From: Candidatus Omnitrophota bacterium
GTDB lineage: Bacteria > Omnitrophota > Gorgyraeia > JABMRG01
Direction: 5' to 3'
DNA length: 21,739 bases
Assembly: GCA_013202935.1 (NCBI GenBank)
Contig: JABMRG010000152.1
Location: 1-21,739, forward strand
In this document: piece after piece, positions 1 to 7,374 of the stretch
Position numbering within the stretch: the stretch's first letter is position 1
Layout of the letters: every line of letters starts with the position of its first letter
The notes under the pieces: model-generated
Seen by the model: only the letters and a program-made list of their open reading frames with translations
What the model was told of the DNA's origin: nothing
Database searches by the model: none
Translations under genes and position numbers: made by a program

Positions 1-1377
1 CATATAGGCCATGCCAGAAGCGCCTATATATTTGACGTGATAAGGCGATATTTTAAATATAAAGGCTACAAAGTTACATTTGTAAGAAATGTAACTGATA
101 TAGATGATAAGATTATTAAAAAGGCAAAAGAAGATTTTAAGGATGAAGATATAAAAGATGCTATTAAAAAAGTATCTAAGAAATATCTGAACGCATACCA
201 CAAGGCATTAAAAGCTCTAGGCATAACTACTGAACCTGGCGATATTATTGAACCTAAGGCAACAGAGTATGTCGGTAAGATGAAGAAATTTATTGCAGAG
301 TTGATAAAAAAAGATGTTGCCTATGGATCAGATGGTGATGTCTACTTTGATATAACAAAAGCTAAGAATTATGGAAAGTTATCAAACCAGAATATCGAGA
401 AACTGAAGGAAGGCGCAAGAATACAGCCTGGTGAAAAGAAAAAGAATGCCCTCGATTTTGCCTTATGGAAAAAGTCAAAGGAAGATGAACCAGCATGGCC
501 TTCCTCCTGGGGAGGAGGTAGGCCGGGCTGGCACATAGAATGCTCAGTGATGAGTTCTGATATTCTCGGGAATGAATTTGACATACACGGCGGTGGTATA
601 GATTTAATTTTTCCGCATCATGAGAACGAAATAGCTCAATCTGAAGGTGCTGGTAAAAAATTCGCAAAGATTTGGATGCATCACGGACTTCTTACAATAA
701 ATGGCCAGAAGATGGCCAAGTCTTTGGGAAATTTTATAACTGTTGAAGGTGCACTAGAAAATATTAATGCACAGGATGATGCCAAGGCAGATATATTAAA
801 GGATTTCTTTTTAGGAGCAGAGTATTCAAACCCAATAGATTTTACAAATAAGAGCATAAAAGAATCAACAGAAGCAATTTATAGTATTCTAGAACTTCTA
901 AAGAAAGATCAGGGAATAAAAAAACCTAAAGAAGATGACGAAACAATAAAACTTAATATTGAACAATTCGGGAAAGCAATGAACGATAATTTTAACATGC
1001 TACGTGCCAGAGCTTGTATATTTGGTATCAGGAGACACTGTAACGATTTATTGGGTAGAGAAAAAACAGAAGATGTAAAACATGCTGTGCAGTGGGGAAT
1101 AAATACTATTCGTAAACTAGGTAAAGACGTTTTAGGATTATCTTTGCCTGAGCTTAATCCTCGTGATCCAAAATGGAAAGATACAAGTGTTATAAATGTA
1201 TATAAAGATGTAGAAAACGAGAATAAGATAATTGATGATAAGGTAAATGAACGTCAGCGACTAAGAAAAGAAAAGAAGTATGCCGAAGCAGATAAAATCA
1301 GGAAAGAGCTAGAGGCAAAAGGTGTTATTCTTGAAGATAAAACAGACCAGCCAACAGAGTGGCGATGGAAAAGATGA
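1..1377 (+). CDS. cysS: Cysteine--tRNA ligase, 5'-truncated by window edge
   Basis: This class I aminoacyl-tRNA synthetase charges tRNA-Cys with cysteine in the cytoplasm. The reading frame is open from base 1 and its first four codons are the HIGH ATP-binding motif (HIGHAR), so about 30-35 N-terminal residues, including the first zinc ligand Cys, lie outside the window. The GTG at 37 is internal and is not the start. Visible family marks are VTDIDDKII, the zinc-site Cys in HIECS (codon 181), the HGGG...FPHHENE block supplying the His and Glu zinc ligands, and KMAKS at codons 237-241, a known variant of KMSKS. The C-terminal tail (KYAEADKIRKEL...GVILED...TEWRW) is the usual anticodon-side end of the family, so the 3' end is intact. 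The stop overlaps the next gene in an ATGA, suggesting translational coupling to tmk. Identification is very secure. Confidence 0.97.
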   Translation, partial: HIGHARSAYIFDVIRRYFKYKGYKVTFVRNVTDIDDKIIKKAKEDFKDEDIKDAIKKVSKKYLNAYHKALKALGITTEPGDIIEPKATEYVGKMKKFIAELIKKDVAYGSDGDVYFDITKAKNYGKLSNQNIEKLKEGARIQPGEKKKNALDFALWKKSKEDEPAWPSSWGGGRPGWHIECSVMSSDILGNEFDIHGGGIDLIFPHHENEIAQSEGAGKKFAKIWMHHGLLTINGQKMAKSLGNFITVEGALENINAQDDAKADILKDFFLGAEYSNPIDFTNKSIKESTEAIYSILELLKKDQGIKKPKEDDETIKLNIEQFGKAMNDNFNMLRARACIFGIRRHCNDLLGREKTEDVKHAVQWGINTIRKLGKDVLGLSLPELNPRDPKWKDTSVINVYKDVENENKIIDDKVNERQRLRKEKKYAEADKIRKELEAKGVILEDKTDQPTEWRWKR

Positions 1378-2027
1378 AAACTCTAAAGAAAGGCTTATTC
1401 ATAACATTCGAAGGCACCGAAGGAAGCGGAAAGTCTACCCAGTCTAAGATGCTTACCTCATTCTTAAGAAGAAAAGGCTTTAAAGTCCTGCATATATGGG
1501 ATCCAGGAAGCACAAAGCTTGGTGAGTCCATAAGAAAGACCCTGCTTACTCCTGGGCAAGTTATCTCTCACTCCTCTGAGATGCTTCTTTATATGGCTGC
1601 ACGTGCACAACTAGTTGAGGAAAAAATACTACCTGCACTAAAAAATAATTTTATAGTAATATGCGACAGATTCATTGATGCGACAGTTACTTACCAGGGT
1701 TATGGCCTGGGTGTTGATATCAAGATGATAGAGAATCTGAACAAATTTGTTACAAAGTCTATTTCGCCCAGCGTAACAATATTTCTAGATGCAAATGTAA
1801 AAAAAGGCCTAAAGCGTTCGCGCAGGGTAAAAGGTTTCTCTGATAGGATTGAGCGCAGGACTTATAGTTTTCATAAAAGAGTAAGGGACGGATATATCGC
1901 ATTAGCAAAAAGGTTTAGGAACAGAATAAAGACAATACCTGTAGAAGAGAATACAAAGGATGAGACTCAATCGATAATAAGGAGCATAGTCTTAGATGCC
2001 ATTAAAAGACATAAGAGGCCAAAATAG
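1374..2027 (+). CDS. tmk: Thymidylate kinase (dTMP kinase)
   Basis: Phosphorylates dTMP to dTDP with ATP, the step feeding dTTP synthesis. The protein has the P-loop GTEGSGKST at residues 14-22, the DRF motif (a DRY/H variant) at 98-100 that binds the nucleotide, TYQGYGLG just after it, and an arginine-rich LID-like segment (GFSDRIERR). Its 217 residues match the usual 200-220. I chose ATG 1374 because it overlaps the cysS stop as ATGA and places the P-loop at the normal distance from the N terminus. In-frame GTG 1359 and ATG 1365 would add only 5 or 3 residues and cannot be excluded. The 3' end overlaps holB by 32 bases. The tmk-holB pairing is a widespread bacterial arrangement. Confidence 0.95.
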   Translation: MKTLKKGLFITFEGTEGSGKSTQSKMLTSFLRRKGFKVLHIWDPGSTKLGESIRKTLLTPGQVISHSSEMLLYMAARAQLVEEKILPALKNNFIVICDRFIDATVTYQGYGLGVDIKMIENLNKFVTKSISPSVTIFLDANVKKGLKRSRRVKGFSDRIERRTYSFHKRVRDGYIALAKRFRNRIKTIPVEENTKDETQSIIRSIVLDAIKRHKRPK

Positions 2028-2967
2028 GGCTATTGAGATACTTCTAAGTAGTGTGCAGCAGGACCGCGTAGCAGGTGCGTATCTTTTTTTGGGCCATGAC
2101 TCCTGCGGGAAGAGAAAGACGGCAATTGAGTTTGCAAAACTTTTAAACTGCCAAAGTCCAAAAGATGATTCATGCGGAGTATGCAGTTCATGCATAAAGA
2201 TTGAAAAATTAATTCATCCTGACCTCTTTCATATATCAAAGGCTGATGATAAACAGAAGCTTTCAATAGACAGGATAAGAAGCTTACAGAATAGTCTCTC
2301 GCTCAAGCCCTTTGAGGCTAAGTATAAGATAGCTATTATTACAGATGCACAAGATATGAGTGAGGAGGCAGCAAATGCACTTCTTAAGATTCTAGAGGAG
2401 CCGGATGCGCATACAATCTTTATCCTTACAACACAGAATTCGAGAACACTTCCCATCACTATTGTCTCAAGGTGTCAGGTAATAAGGTTCAAGCCTCTGT
2501 CTAAAGATGAGGTTGATGATATCCTGATGAAAGATTTTTCTATTGAAGAAGAAGAGGCAAAGCTACTATCTGCAATATCCGGAGCAAACATAAAAAAGGC
2601 ACTAAAGCTTAAAGAGGAAGATACTCTCTCTTGGAAGAACAATGTGATAGATGAGTTTAGCCTGTATGGAGATTCCATAGAAGGCAGTGGCAGCGGCATC
2701 TTAAACTTAAAAAGAGATAGGTTATTTGAAGCACTCGATATAACCTTAGGATTTTATCGAGATATACTTATTTATAAGTTTACAGAAGATAAAGGATTGA
2801 TGATAAATATAGATAGGATAGAGTCTATAGCTGAGTTAGCAAAGAATATGAGTGCAGAACGTATTGAAGGCTGTATCAGTAGTATCAAGAAGGCAAAAGA
2901 TTTACTCGAAGCAAATGTAAATACAAAGCTTGCGATAAAACAACTGCAAGAAAGACTTACGGTTTAG
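1996..2967 (+). CDS. holB: DNA polymerase III delta' subunit (clamp-loader)
   Basis: Subunit of the clamp loader that places the beta sliding clamp on primed DNA. The N-terminal AAA+ region carries a P-loop-like GHDSCGKRKT at 33-42; the residue after the lysine is Arg, as is common in delta' proteins that do not hydrolyse ATP. A zinc module follows, with C52, C60, C63 and C66 (C-x7-C-x2-C-x2-C). The stretch ANALLKILEEP and the SRC sensor motif at 158-160 are strong family signatures. The last part (about 200-323) is the less conserved collar domain, ending in a helix with ANVNTKLAIKQLQERL. At 323 residues the length is normal. The start lies inside tmk, in another frame, which implies coupled translation. 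A DnaX-like (tau/gamma) assignment is unlikely because the protein is short and the SRC/zinc spacing and tmk neighbour fit delta'. Confidence 0.93.
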   Translation: MPLKDIRGQNRAIEILLSSVQQDRVAGAYLFLGHDSCGKRKTAIEFAKLLNCQSPKDDSCGVCSSCIKIEKLIHPDLFHISKADDKQKLSIDRIRSLQNSLSLKPFEAKYKIAIITDAQDMSEEAANALLKILEEPDAHTIFILTTQNSRTLPITIVSRCQVIRFKPLSKDEVDDILMKDFSIEEEEAKLLSAISGANIKKALKLKEEDTLSWKNNVIDEFSLYGDSIEGSGSGILNLKRDRLFEALDITLGFYRDILIYKFTEDKGLMINIDRIESIAELAKNMSAERIEGCISSIKKAKDLLEANVNTKLAIKQLQERLTV

Positions 2968-2980
2968 AAAGGGCGCTGCT

Positions 2981-3775
2981 ATGATAAAGGTCGTCGAGGT
3001 AAAACAGAGAGAAGAGGGTAAGGCCACACATTATACAACAGGGGGGATAAAGCTGGTTGCTGGTGATTTTGTAATTATCGAATCAGACAGAGGGCTTGAT
3101 TATGGGGAGGTCTTATCAGCTGAGGAGATTTTACTCGATAACAAAATGCTTGAAAGTCCACCGCGCAAAATTATCCGTATAGCAAATAAGTACGATGTAG
3201 ATAAGATAGAACGCAACAGGCAGAAGGCCAAAGAGGCTATCAAGACCTGCAACAAAAAGATAGCAGACCACAAGCTCAATATGAAGCTTATAGATGCGGA
3301 GCTCTCCTTCGATTGCAGCAAGATACTATTCTATTTTACGGCAGAGGAAAGAATCGATTTTAGAGAGCTGGTAAAAGACCTTGCTAAGATATTTAAGGCG
3401 CGCATCGAGCTTAAACAGGTTGGGGTCAGGGATGAAGCAAAGATGTTTGGTGGCTTGGGCCCATGTGGCAGGGAACTCTGCTGCACGAGATTTCTTAAAG
3501 ATTTTGAGCCTGTTACTATCAAGATGGCAAAGGATCAGACTCTTTCTTTAAACCCTACTAAGATATCAGGAGTCTGCGGAAGGCTTATGTGCTGTTTGTC
3601 ATATGAGCATAAATGTTATAAAGAATCGGCAAAAGGCCTGCCAAGAATAAGCCAGCGCATAAAGACAAAAGAAGGCCCAGGGAAGGTAGTTGATGTAAAT
3701 TACTTAAAGCGTACGGCTACTGTTGAGCTTGAAGATGGCCGACAAGTAAAACTGGATTACAGTAAGAAAAAATAA
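2981..3775 (+). CDS. ricT: RicT/YaaT-like PSP1 domain protein
   Basis: A PSP1 C-terminal-domain protein of the YaaT/RicT family. In Bacillus subtilis RicT acts with RicA and RicF in a complex that binds Fe-S clusters and steers RNase Y; whether partners exist here is unknown. The typical cysteine pattern is present: C162 and C167-C168 (CGRELCC) and C199 and C204-C205 (CGRLMCC, followed by LSYEH). The N-terminal third (GDFVIIESDRGLDYGEV) and the middle (ELVKDLAKIFKARIELKQVGVRDEAK) also match the family. Length is 264 residues. It starts 13 bases after holB and ends 5 bases before metG. In Bacillus it likewise follows holB, which supports the assignment. The membership is secure; the RNase Y role is only an inference by homology. 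Confidence 0.9.
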   Translation: MIKVVEVKQREEGKATHYTTGGIKLVAGDFVIIESDRGLDYGEVLSAEEILLDNKMLESPPRKIIRIANKYDVDKIERNRQKAKEAIKTCNKKIADHKLNMKLIDAELSFDCSKILFYFTAEERIDFRELVKDLAKIFKARIELKQVGVRDEAKMFGGLGPCGRELCCTRFLKDFEPVTIKMAKDQTLSLNPTKISGVCGRLMCCLSYEHKCYKESAKGLPRISQRIKTKEGPGKVVDVNYLKRTATVELEDGRQVKLDYSKKK

Positions 3776-3780
3776 AGAGA

Positions 3781-5319
3781 ATGGGTAAAAAGAGATTTTA
3801 CATAACATCACCGCTCTACTACGTAAATGCAGATCCTCATATAGGGCATGCATATACTGAGATAGCCTGTGATTGCATAGCGCGATATGAAAGAATGAAA
3901 GGCAAGGAAGTGTTTTTTCTTACCGGTACCGATGAGCATGGACAGAAGATTTTGCGCAGTGCAGAAGATAACGGAAAGGCCCCAATAGATTTTGTAGACT
4001 CTGTTGTGCCAAAGTTTAAGGATTTGTGGAAAGGTTTAAGCATATCTTACGATGATTTCATAAGGACCACAGAGAAGCGGCATGTGGATACAGTACAGAA
4101 GGTATTGGCCACACTTTATAAAAAGGGTGATATATATCAGGATGAGTATAAAGGGTTTTATTGTACACCATGCGAAACCTTCTGGCCGAAGATGCAGCTT
4201 GAAGATGGACTCTGCCCTGACTGCAAGCACAAGGTCGAGGAAATATCTGAGACAAATTACTTTTTTAAATTGTCAAAATATCAGGACTGGCTGAAAAATT
4301 ATATAAAAGAGACGCCAGGTTTTATAAGCCCGGGCTTCAGAAGAAATGAGGTATTAGGCTATCTTGAAGAACCGCTTAATGACCTCTGCATATCAAGGCC
4401 GAACACAAGATTATCCTGGGGCATAAATATACCCTTTGCCCAGGATCATGTTACATATGTCTGGTTTGATGCGCTTATAAACTATATAAGCGGATGCGGA
4501 TGGGGAAGTGATGATAAGAAGTTTAAAGAATGCTGGCCTTGTGATTTTCATGTAATAGGTAAGGATATATTAAGGCCGCATGCTGTATACTGGCCCATAA
4601 TGCTACACGCCTTAGGGGTTGAGCTTCCTAAAACTATCTTTGCGCATGGCTGGTGGATGATGGGTGGCAGCAAGATGTCAAAATCAAAAGGCAATGTGAT
4701 CGACCCTTTTGAGATAATTGAAAAATACGGCCAGAATGCTTTTAGGTATTTTCTATTACGAGAAGTAACATTTGGCTTAGACGGTACATTTTCAGAGGAG
4801 GTCTTTATTACAAGGTTTAATGGCGATCTTGCGAATGACCTTGGGAATCTATTGAATCGAACACTTACCATGGTTGAGAAATACTTTGATGGGGTTGTTC
4901 CTGAAGAAGGTGATATGGATGAGCAGGATAAGGCGCTGGATGATAAACTTAAGGGTTTGCCTGCAAAAATAGATAAATTTCTGCCTGAACTTAACTTTAA
5001 CCAGTCACTTATCTCTGTGTGGGAGGTTATAAATATAGCAAACAAACATATAGAAGTTTCAAAACCCTGGCAGCTCGCCAAGGAGAATAAAATAGAGAGA
5101 TTAAAAGCACTGATGCATATTCTGCTGAAAGTCCTTTCGTACTCCGCTCTTTATATATACCCATTTATGCCAGGTTGCTCATTAGAGATGATAAAGCAGC
5201 TGGGTTTAGATATAAAGGAGAAAGATATCACTTTTGATAGGCTAAGGAGTGGCCTCCTAAAACCAGGTACAAAGATAAACAAAGGCAGCCCCATATTTCC
5301 CCGAATCGACTCAAATTAA
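3781..5319 (+). CDS. metG: Methionine--tRNA ligase, short form
   Basis: Class I synthetase charging both initiator and elongator tRNA-Met. HIGH lies at residues 20-23 (PHIGHAYTE) and a perfect KMSKS at 298-302. One zinc knuckle is formed by C128/C131 and C145/C148. WFDALINYISG and VIGKDILRPHAVYWP are further signatures, and the anticodon-binding helical domain (about 365-500, with WEVINIANKHIEVSKPWQLAK) is complete. The protein stops at 512 residues, right after the PIFPRID segment, so it lacks the C-terminal Trbp111/EMAP-II-like tRNA-binding domain found in the longer bacterial forms. Start ATG 3781 is 5 bases after ricT. Its stop codon merges into the first unit of a 12-bp tandem repeat and is followed by the palindromic element at 5334-5487. 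Confidence 0.96.
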   Translation: MGKKRFYITSPLYYVNADPHIGHAYTEIACDCIARYERMKGKEVFFLTGTDEHGQKILRSAEDNGKAPIDFVDSVVPKFKDLWKGLSISYDDFIRTTEKRHVDTVQKVLATLYKKGDIYQDEYKGFYCTPCETFWPKMQLEDGLCPDCKHKVEEISETNYFFKLSKYQDWLKNYIKETPGFISPGFRRNEVLGYLEEPLNDLCISRPNTRLSWGINIPFAQDHVTYVWFDALINYISGCGWGSDDKKFKECWPCDFHVIGKDILRPHAVYWPIMLHALGVELPKTIFAHGWWMMGGSKMSKSKGNVIDPFEIIEKYGQNAFRYFLLREVTFGLDGTFSEEVFITRFNGDLANDLGNLLNRTLTMVEKYFDGVVPEEGDMDEQDKALDDKLKGLPAKIDKFLPELNFNQSLISVWEVINIANKHIEVSKPWQLAKENKIERLKALMHILLKVLSYSALYIYPFMPGCSLEMIKQLGLDIKEKDITFDRLRSGLLKPGTKINKGSPIFPRIDSN

Positions 5320-5341
5320 AAGGGAACGTAAAAGGGAACGT
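5318..5341. repeat. 12-bp direct tandem repeat at metG stop
   Basis: Two perfect, adjacent copies of AAAAGGGAACGT occupy 5318-5329 and 5330-5341. The first copy begins with the last two bases of the metG TAA stop. The second copy runs into the left end of the palindromic element, whose tip is GGGAACGT. The arrangement looks like a duplicated end of that element, but replication slippage would give the same picture. Confidence 0.85.
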
Positions 5342-5487
5342 TTCACTCGCTTCCAACACATTGCTAAATAACATGTTATGACAATGCACTTTACACTTTT
5401 TACAAATATACTTAACATGAAAAAGTGTAAAGTACTCTTCCATAACTAGTTGTTATAAAATGTGTTATGATTGAGTGAAACGTTCCC
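5334..5487. repeat. 154-bp palindromic element with 15-bp perfect terminal inverted repeats (REPIN/MITE-like)
   Basis: The left end GGGAACGTTTCACTC (5334-5348) is the exact reverse complement of the right end (5473-5487). A second perfect pair, ACTTTACACTTTTT at 5388-5401 and its complement at 5420-5433, closes an 18-base loop (5402-5419). The two stretches between outer and inner pairs are both 39 bases and pair over AACACATT/AATGTGTT and GTTATG/CATAAC. The arms are therefore 68 bases each and in register, and about 50 of 68 positions can pair, so DNA or RNA could fold into one long hairpin. It has no coding capacity. It fills most of the gap between metG and tatD. No convincing target-site duplication is seen. 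The structure is seen directly; calling it mobile, or a REP-type element moved by a Y1/RAYT transposase elsewhere in the genome, is inference. It may also act as an RNA processing or attenuation hairpin between two gene blocks. Confidence 0.8.
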
Positions 5488-5514
5488 ATATTAAGGACGA
5501 GAGAAAGGGTTTTT

Positions 5515-6303
5515 ATGATTATCGAGACTCACGCCCACTTAGATTTTCCTGAGTACAAAAACGACCTTGATGCGGTTATGGCACGTGCCAAAGAGTCAGG
5601 GATTGCTACTATTATAAATGTCTCATCTAGCCTTAAAGGGTGCTTTGCTTCTGTAGATTTGAGTAGAAGATACGATTCTATATATGCAGCTTTAGGTATA
5701 CATCCGCATGATGCAAAAGAGGTAGATAACGCTTGCTTAGATAAGATTAGAGAGCTGGTCGCATCTTCTAAAAAGATAGTTGCAATTGGCGAAGTAGGGT
5801 TGGATTTTTACAGAAACCTATCGCCGAAAGAAACGCAACATAGCGCCTTTGTCAAATTCTTAAAATTATCAAAAGAGCTTAACCTGCCTTTGATACTTCA
5901 CTGCCGAGAGGAAACGCCAGAGAGTAGAGAGGCTCAAGATATGCTTTTTAAGGCTATGGAAGAGAATTTAGAGCTTCCCTTCAAAGGCGTGATGCACTGT
6001 TTTTCAGGTGATGAGAAGCTCTTAAGGAGATGTCTTGATTCAGGCCTTCATATATCTTTTACGTGCAATGTTACCTTTAAAAAGGCAGACAGATTAAGGG
6101 AGGTGCTTAAAAGAACACCTATTGATAAACTACTCCTAGAAACAGATTCACCATTTTTAGCACCCCAAACAGAGCGCGGCAAACGTAACGAGCCCGCATA
6201 TCTTAGGTATCTGGTTGATGCGATAGCTGAGGATAATGAGATGCAAAAGAAAGATATAGAAGAGATAACAACCCAAAACGCCAGGAGACTTTTTGGCATA
6301 TGA
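5515..6303 (+). CDS. tatD: TatD family metal-dependent hydrolase/DNase
   Basis: A TIM-barrel metal-dependent hydrolase of the TatD/YcfH/YabD group, whose members are reported as DNases and whose broader cellular role is unsettled. All expected metal ligands are present: H6 and H8 (THAHLD), E93 (GEVGLDF), H129 (LHCRE), H161 (MHCFSG) and D211 (ETDSPFLAP). The end (EITTQNARRLFGI) is also typical. Its 262 residues are full length. A purine-rich AGAAAGGG stands just upstream of ATG 5515. The promoter is not obvious; transcription may come through the palindromic element from metG or start near it. In Bacillus, tatD/yabD lies directly after the methionyl-tRNA synthetase gene, as here. The stop overlaps the next start as ATGA. 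Confidence 0.93.
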   Translation: MIIETHAHLDFPEYKNDLDAVMARAKESGIATIINVSSSLKGCFASVDLSRRYDSIYAALGIHPHDAKEVDNACLDKIRELVASSKKIVAIGEVGLDFYRNLSPKETQHSAFVKFLKLSKELNLPLILHCREETPESREAQDMLFKAMEENLELPFKGVMHCFSGDEKLLRRCLDSGLHISFTCNVTFKKADRLREVLKRTPIDKLLLETDSPFLAPQTERGKRNEPAYLRYLVDAIAEDNEMQKKDIEEITTQNARRLFGI

Positions 6304-7364
6304 TAAGTAGGGTTAGAGATATAATAAGCAAGAACAGAGTATATGCATGGATGATAATATTTATCATATTGCTGCAGGCGTGCATCTTACTTACACATAC
6401 AGAACTGCCCAAGCCCACCAAAGACAGCCTACCCCTAAGCCGCGAAGAGTTTAAACTGCAGCTTGAAGAGAGGCAGGAGGCCATGCGTGAAATCCTGCTT
6501 CAAAATTACGGGCTTGCTCAGATTATGAGCCTTATATTTATGTTTGGTATGGCAGTAATTATAACAGGGCTGGTATTGTTATCTGGTTATATTATTAAGA
6601 AAAGAAGAGGTACGGAGCCTATACCGCGTACGCTTGAGACAGAGGCACCTTTATGGGGCATTGGCGATGTTATAAGGATAGCAATAATATTTATCTTCTT
6701 GAGCTATACCTTTTCCGCATTCTCCTATATTCTGAAACTTCATTTTTCCGGAGAAGGACTTGACAGGCGCGCAGGGCTTGTGGCATCAACGACTTTTATG
6801 GATTTTTTGATATTTATGTTTGTTCTCAGGTTTGTAATAGTAAAGTACAAGCAGAATATAAGTGCCCTTGGCATATCTGCCAAGAGATTGGTTAAGAATA
6901 TTATGGTAGGAGTCTATTCATATGTAGGCTTTTTGCCGATCCTGACAGTTCTGTTTCTTACTGTACTGGTTATTGCAAAATTGTTAAACTACACACCGCC
7001 GCCTGAGCCGGTCTATGAGCTCATTTTTGAAGAGAAACGGCCGTATCTCCTGGTAATCATATCATGCCTTATCGCTTTATTAGGCCCTATTATAGAGGAG
7101 GTCTTTTTCAGGGGCTTCTTATATACGGCCTTAAGAAAAAGAGCGGGTGTATTGTTTTCTATACTTATAAGTGCATCTCTTTTCTCTTTGCTGCATACAA
7201 ACCTGTTGGGATTTGTACCTATACTGGCATTAGGCATGCTGCTGGCATATGTGCGCGAGAAGACAGGTTCGCTTATTCCGTCTATAACCATTCATGTAAT
7301 ACACAATACTGCGTTGGCAGGCATGATGTTTTTTGTACGAGAACTTAGCTCAAAAACATTGTAA
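6300..7364 (+). CDS. CPBP family intramembrane glutamic endopeptidase (CAAX/Abi type)
   Basis: A polytopic inner-membrane protein with about eight hydrophobic segments (first near 15-33, then about 74-97, and six more towards the C terminus). The C-terminal domain carries the three CPBP motifs: EEVFFRG with E266, E267 and R271; FSLLH with H299; and HVIHN with H332 and N336. These form the proposed active site of CAAX prenyl protease-like (Rce1/Abi) enzymes. The substrate is unknown; bacterial members have been tied to bacteriocin immunity, peptide processing or membrane protein control. A charged 40-residue loop follows the first segment (about 36-70, KLQLEERQEAMREILL), probably on one face of the membrane. 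The gene overlaps tatD by 4 bases, so it is translated as part of this housekeeping operon and is not in a defence or bacteriocin cluster. The family call is secure, the function open. Confidence 0.9.
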   Translation: MISRVRDIISKNRVYAWMIIFIILLQACILLTHTELPKPTKDSLPLSREEFKLQLEERQEAMREILLQNYGLAQIMSLIFMFGMAVIITGLVLLSGYIIKKRRGTEPIPRTLETEAPLWGIGDVIRIAIIFIFLSYTFSAFSYILKLHFSGEGLDRRAGLVASTTFMDFLIFMFVLRFVIVKYKQNISALGISAKRLVKNIMVGVYSYVGFLPILTVLFLTVLVIAKLLNYTPPPEPVYELIFEEKRPYLLVIISCLIALLGPIIEEVFFRGFLYTALRKRAGVLFSILISASLFSLLHTNLLGFVPILALGMLLAYVREKTGSLIPSITIHVIHNTALAGMMFFVRELSSKTL

Positions 7365-7374
7365 TGGAGATAAT

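Noticed and set aside
4548..5081. 177-codon open frame on the minus strand inside metG
   Set aside because: It is fully covered by the well-conserved metG frame. Its translation is Ser/Ile-rich with no recognisable motif, as expected of a reverse-strand shadow.
5388..5433. Inner hairpin of the palindrome as a simple intrinsic terminator for metG
   Set aside because: The 14-bp stem is AT-rich with an 18-base loop and is not followed by a T-run; it is better explained as the centre of the larger symmetric element.
7333..7374. Upstream in-frame start for mtnA inside the protease gene
   Set aside because: It adds 14 residues unlike any MtnA N terminus, while ATG 7375 has a good GGAGA site and the normal family start.
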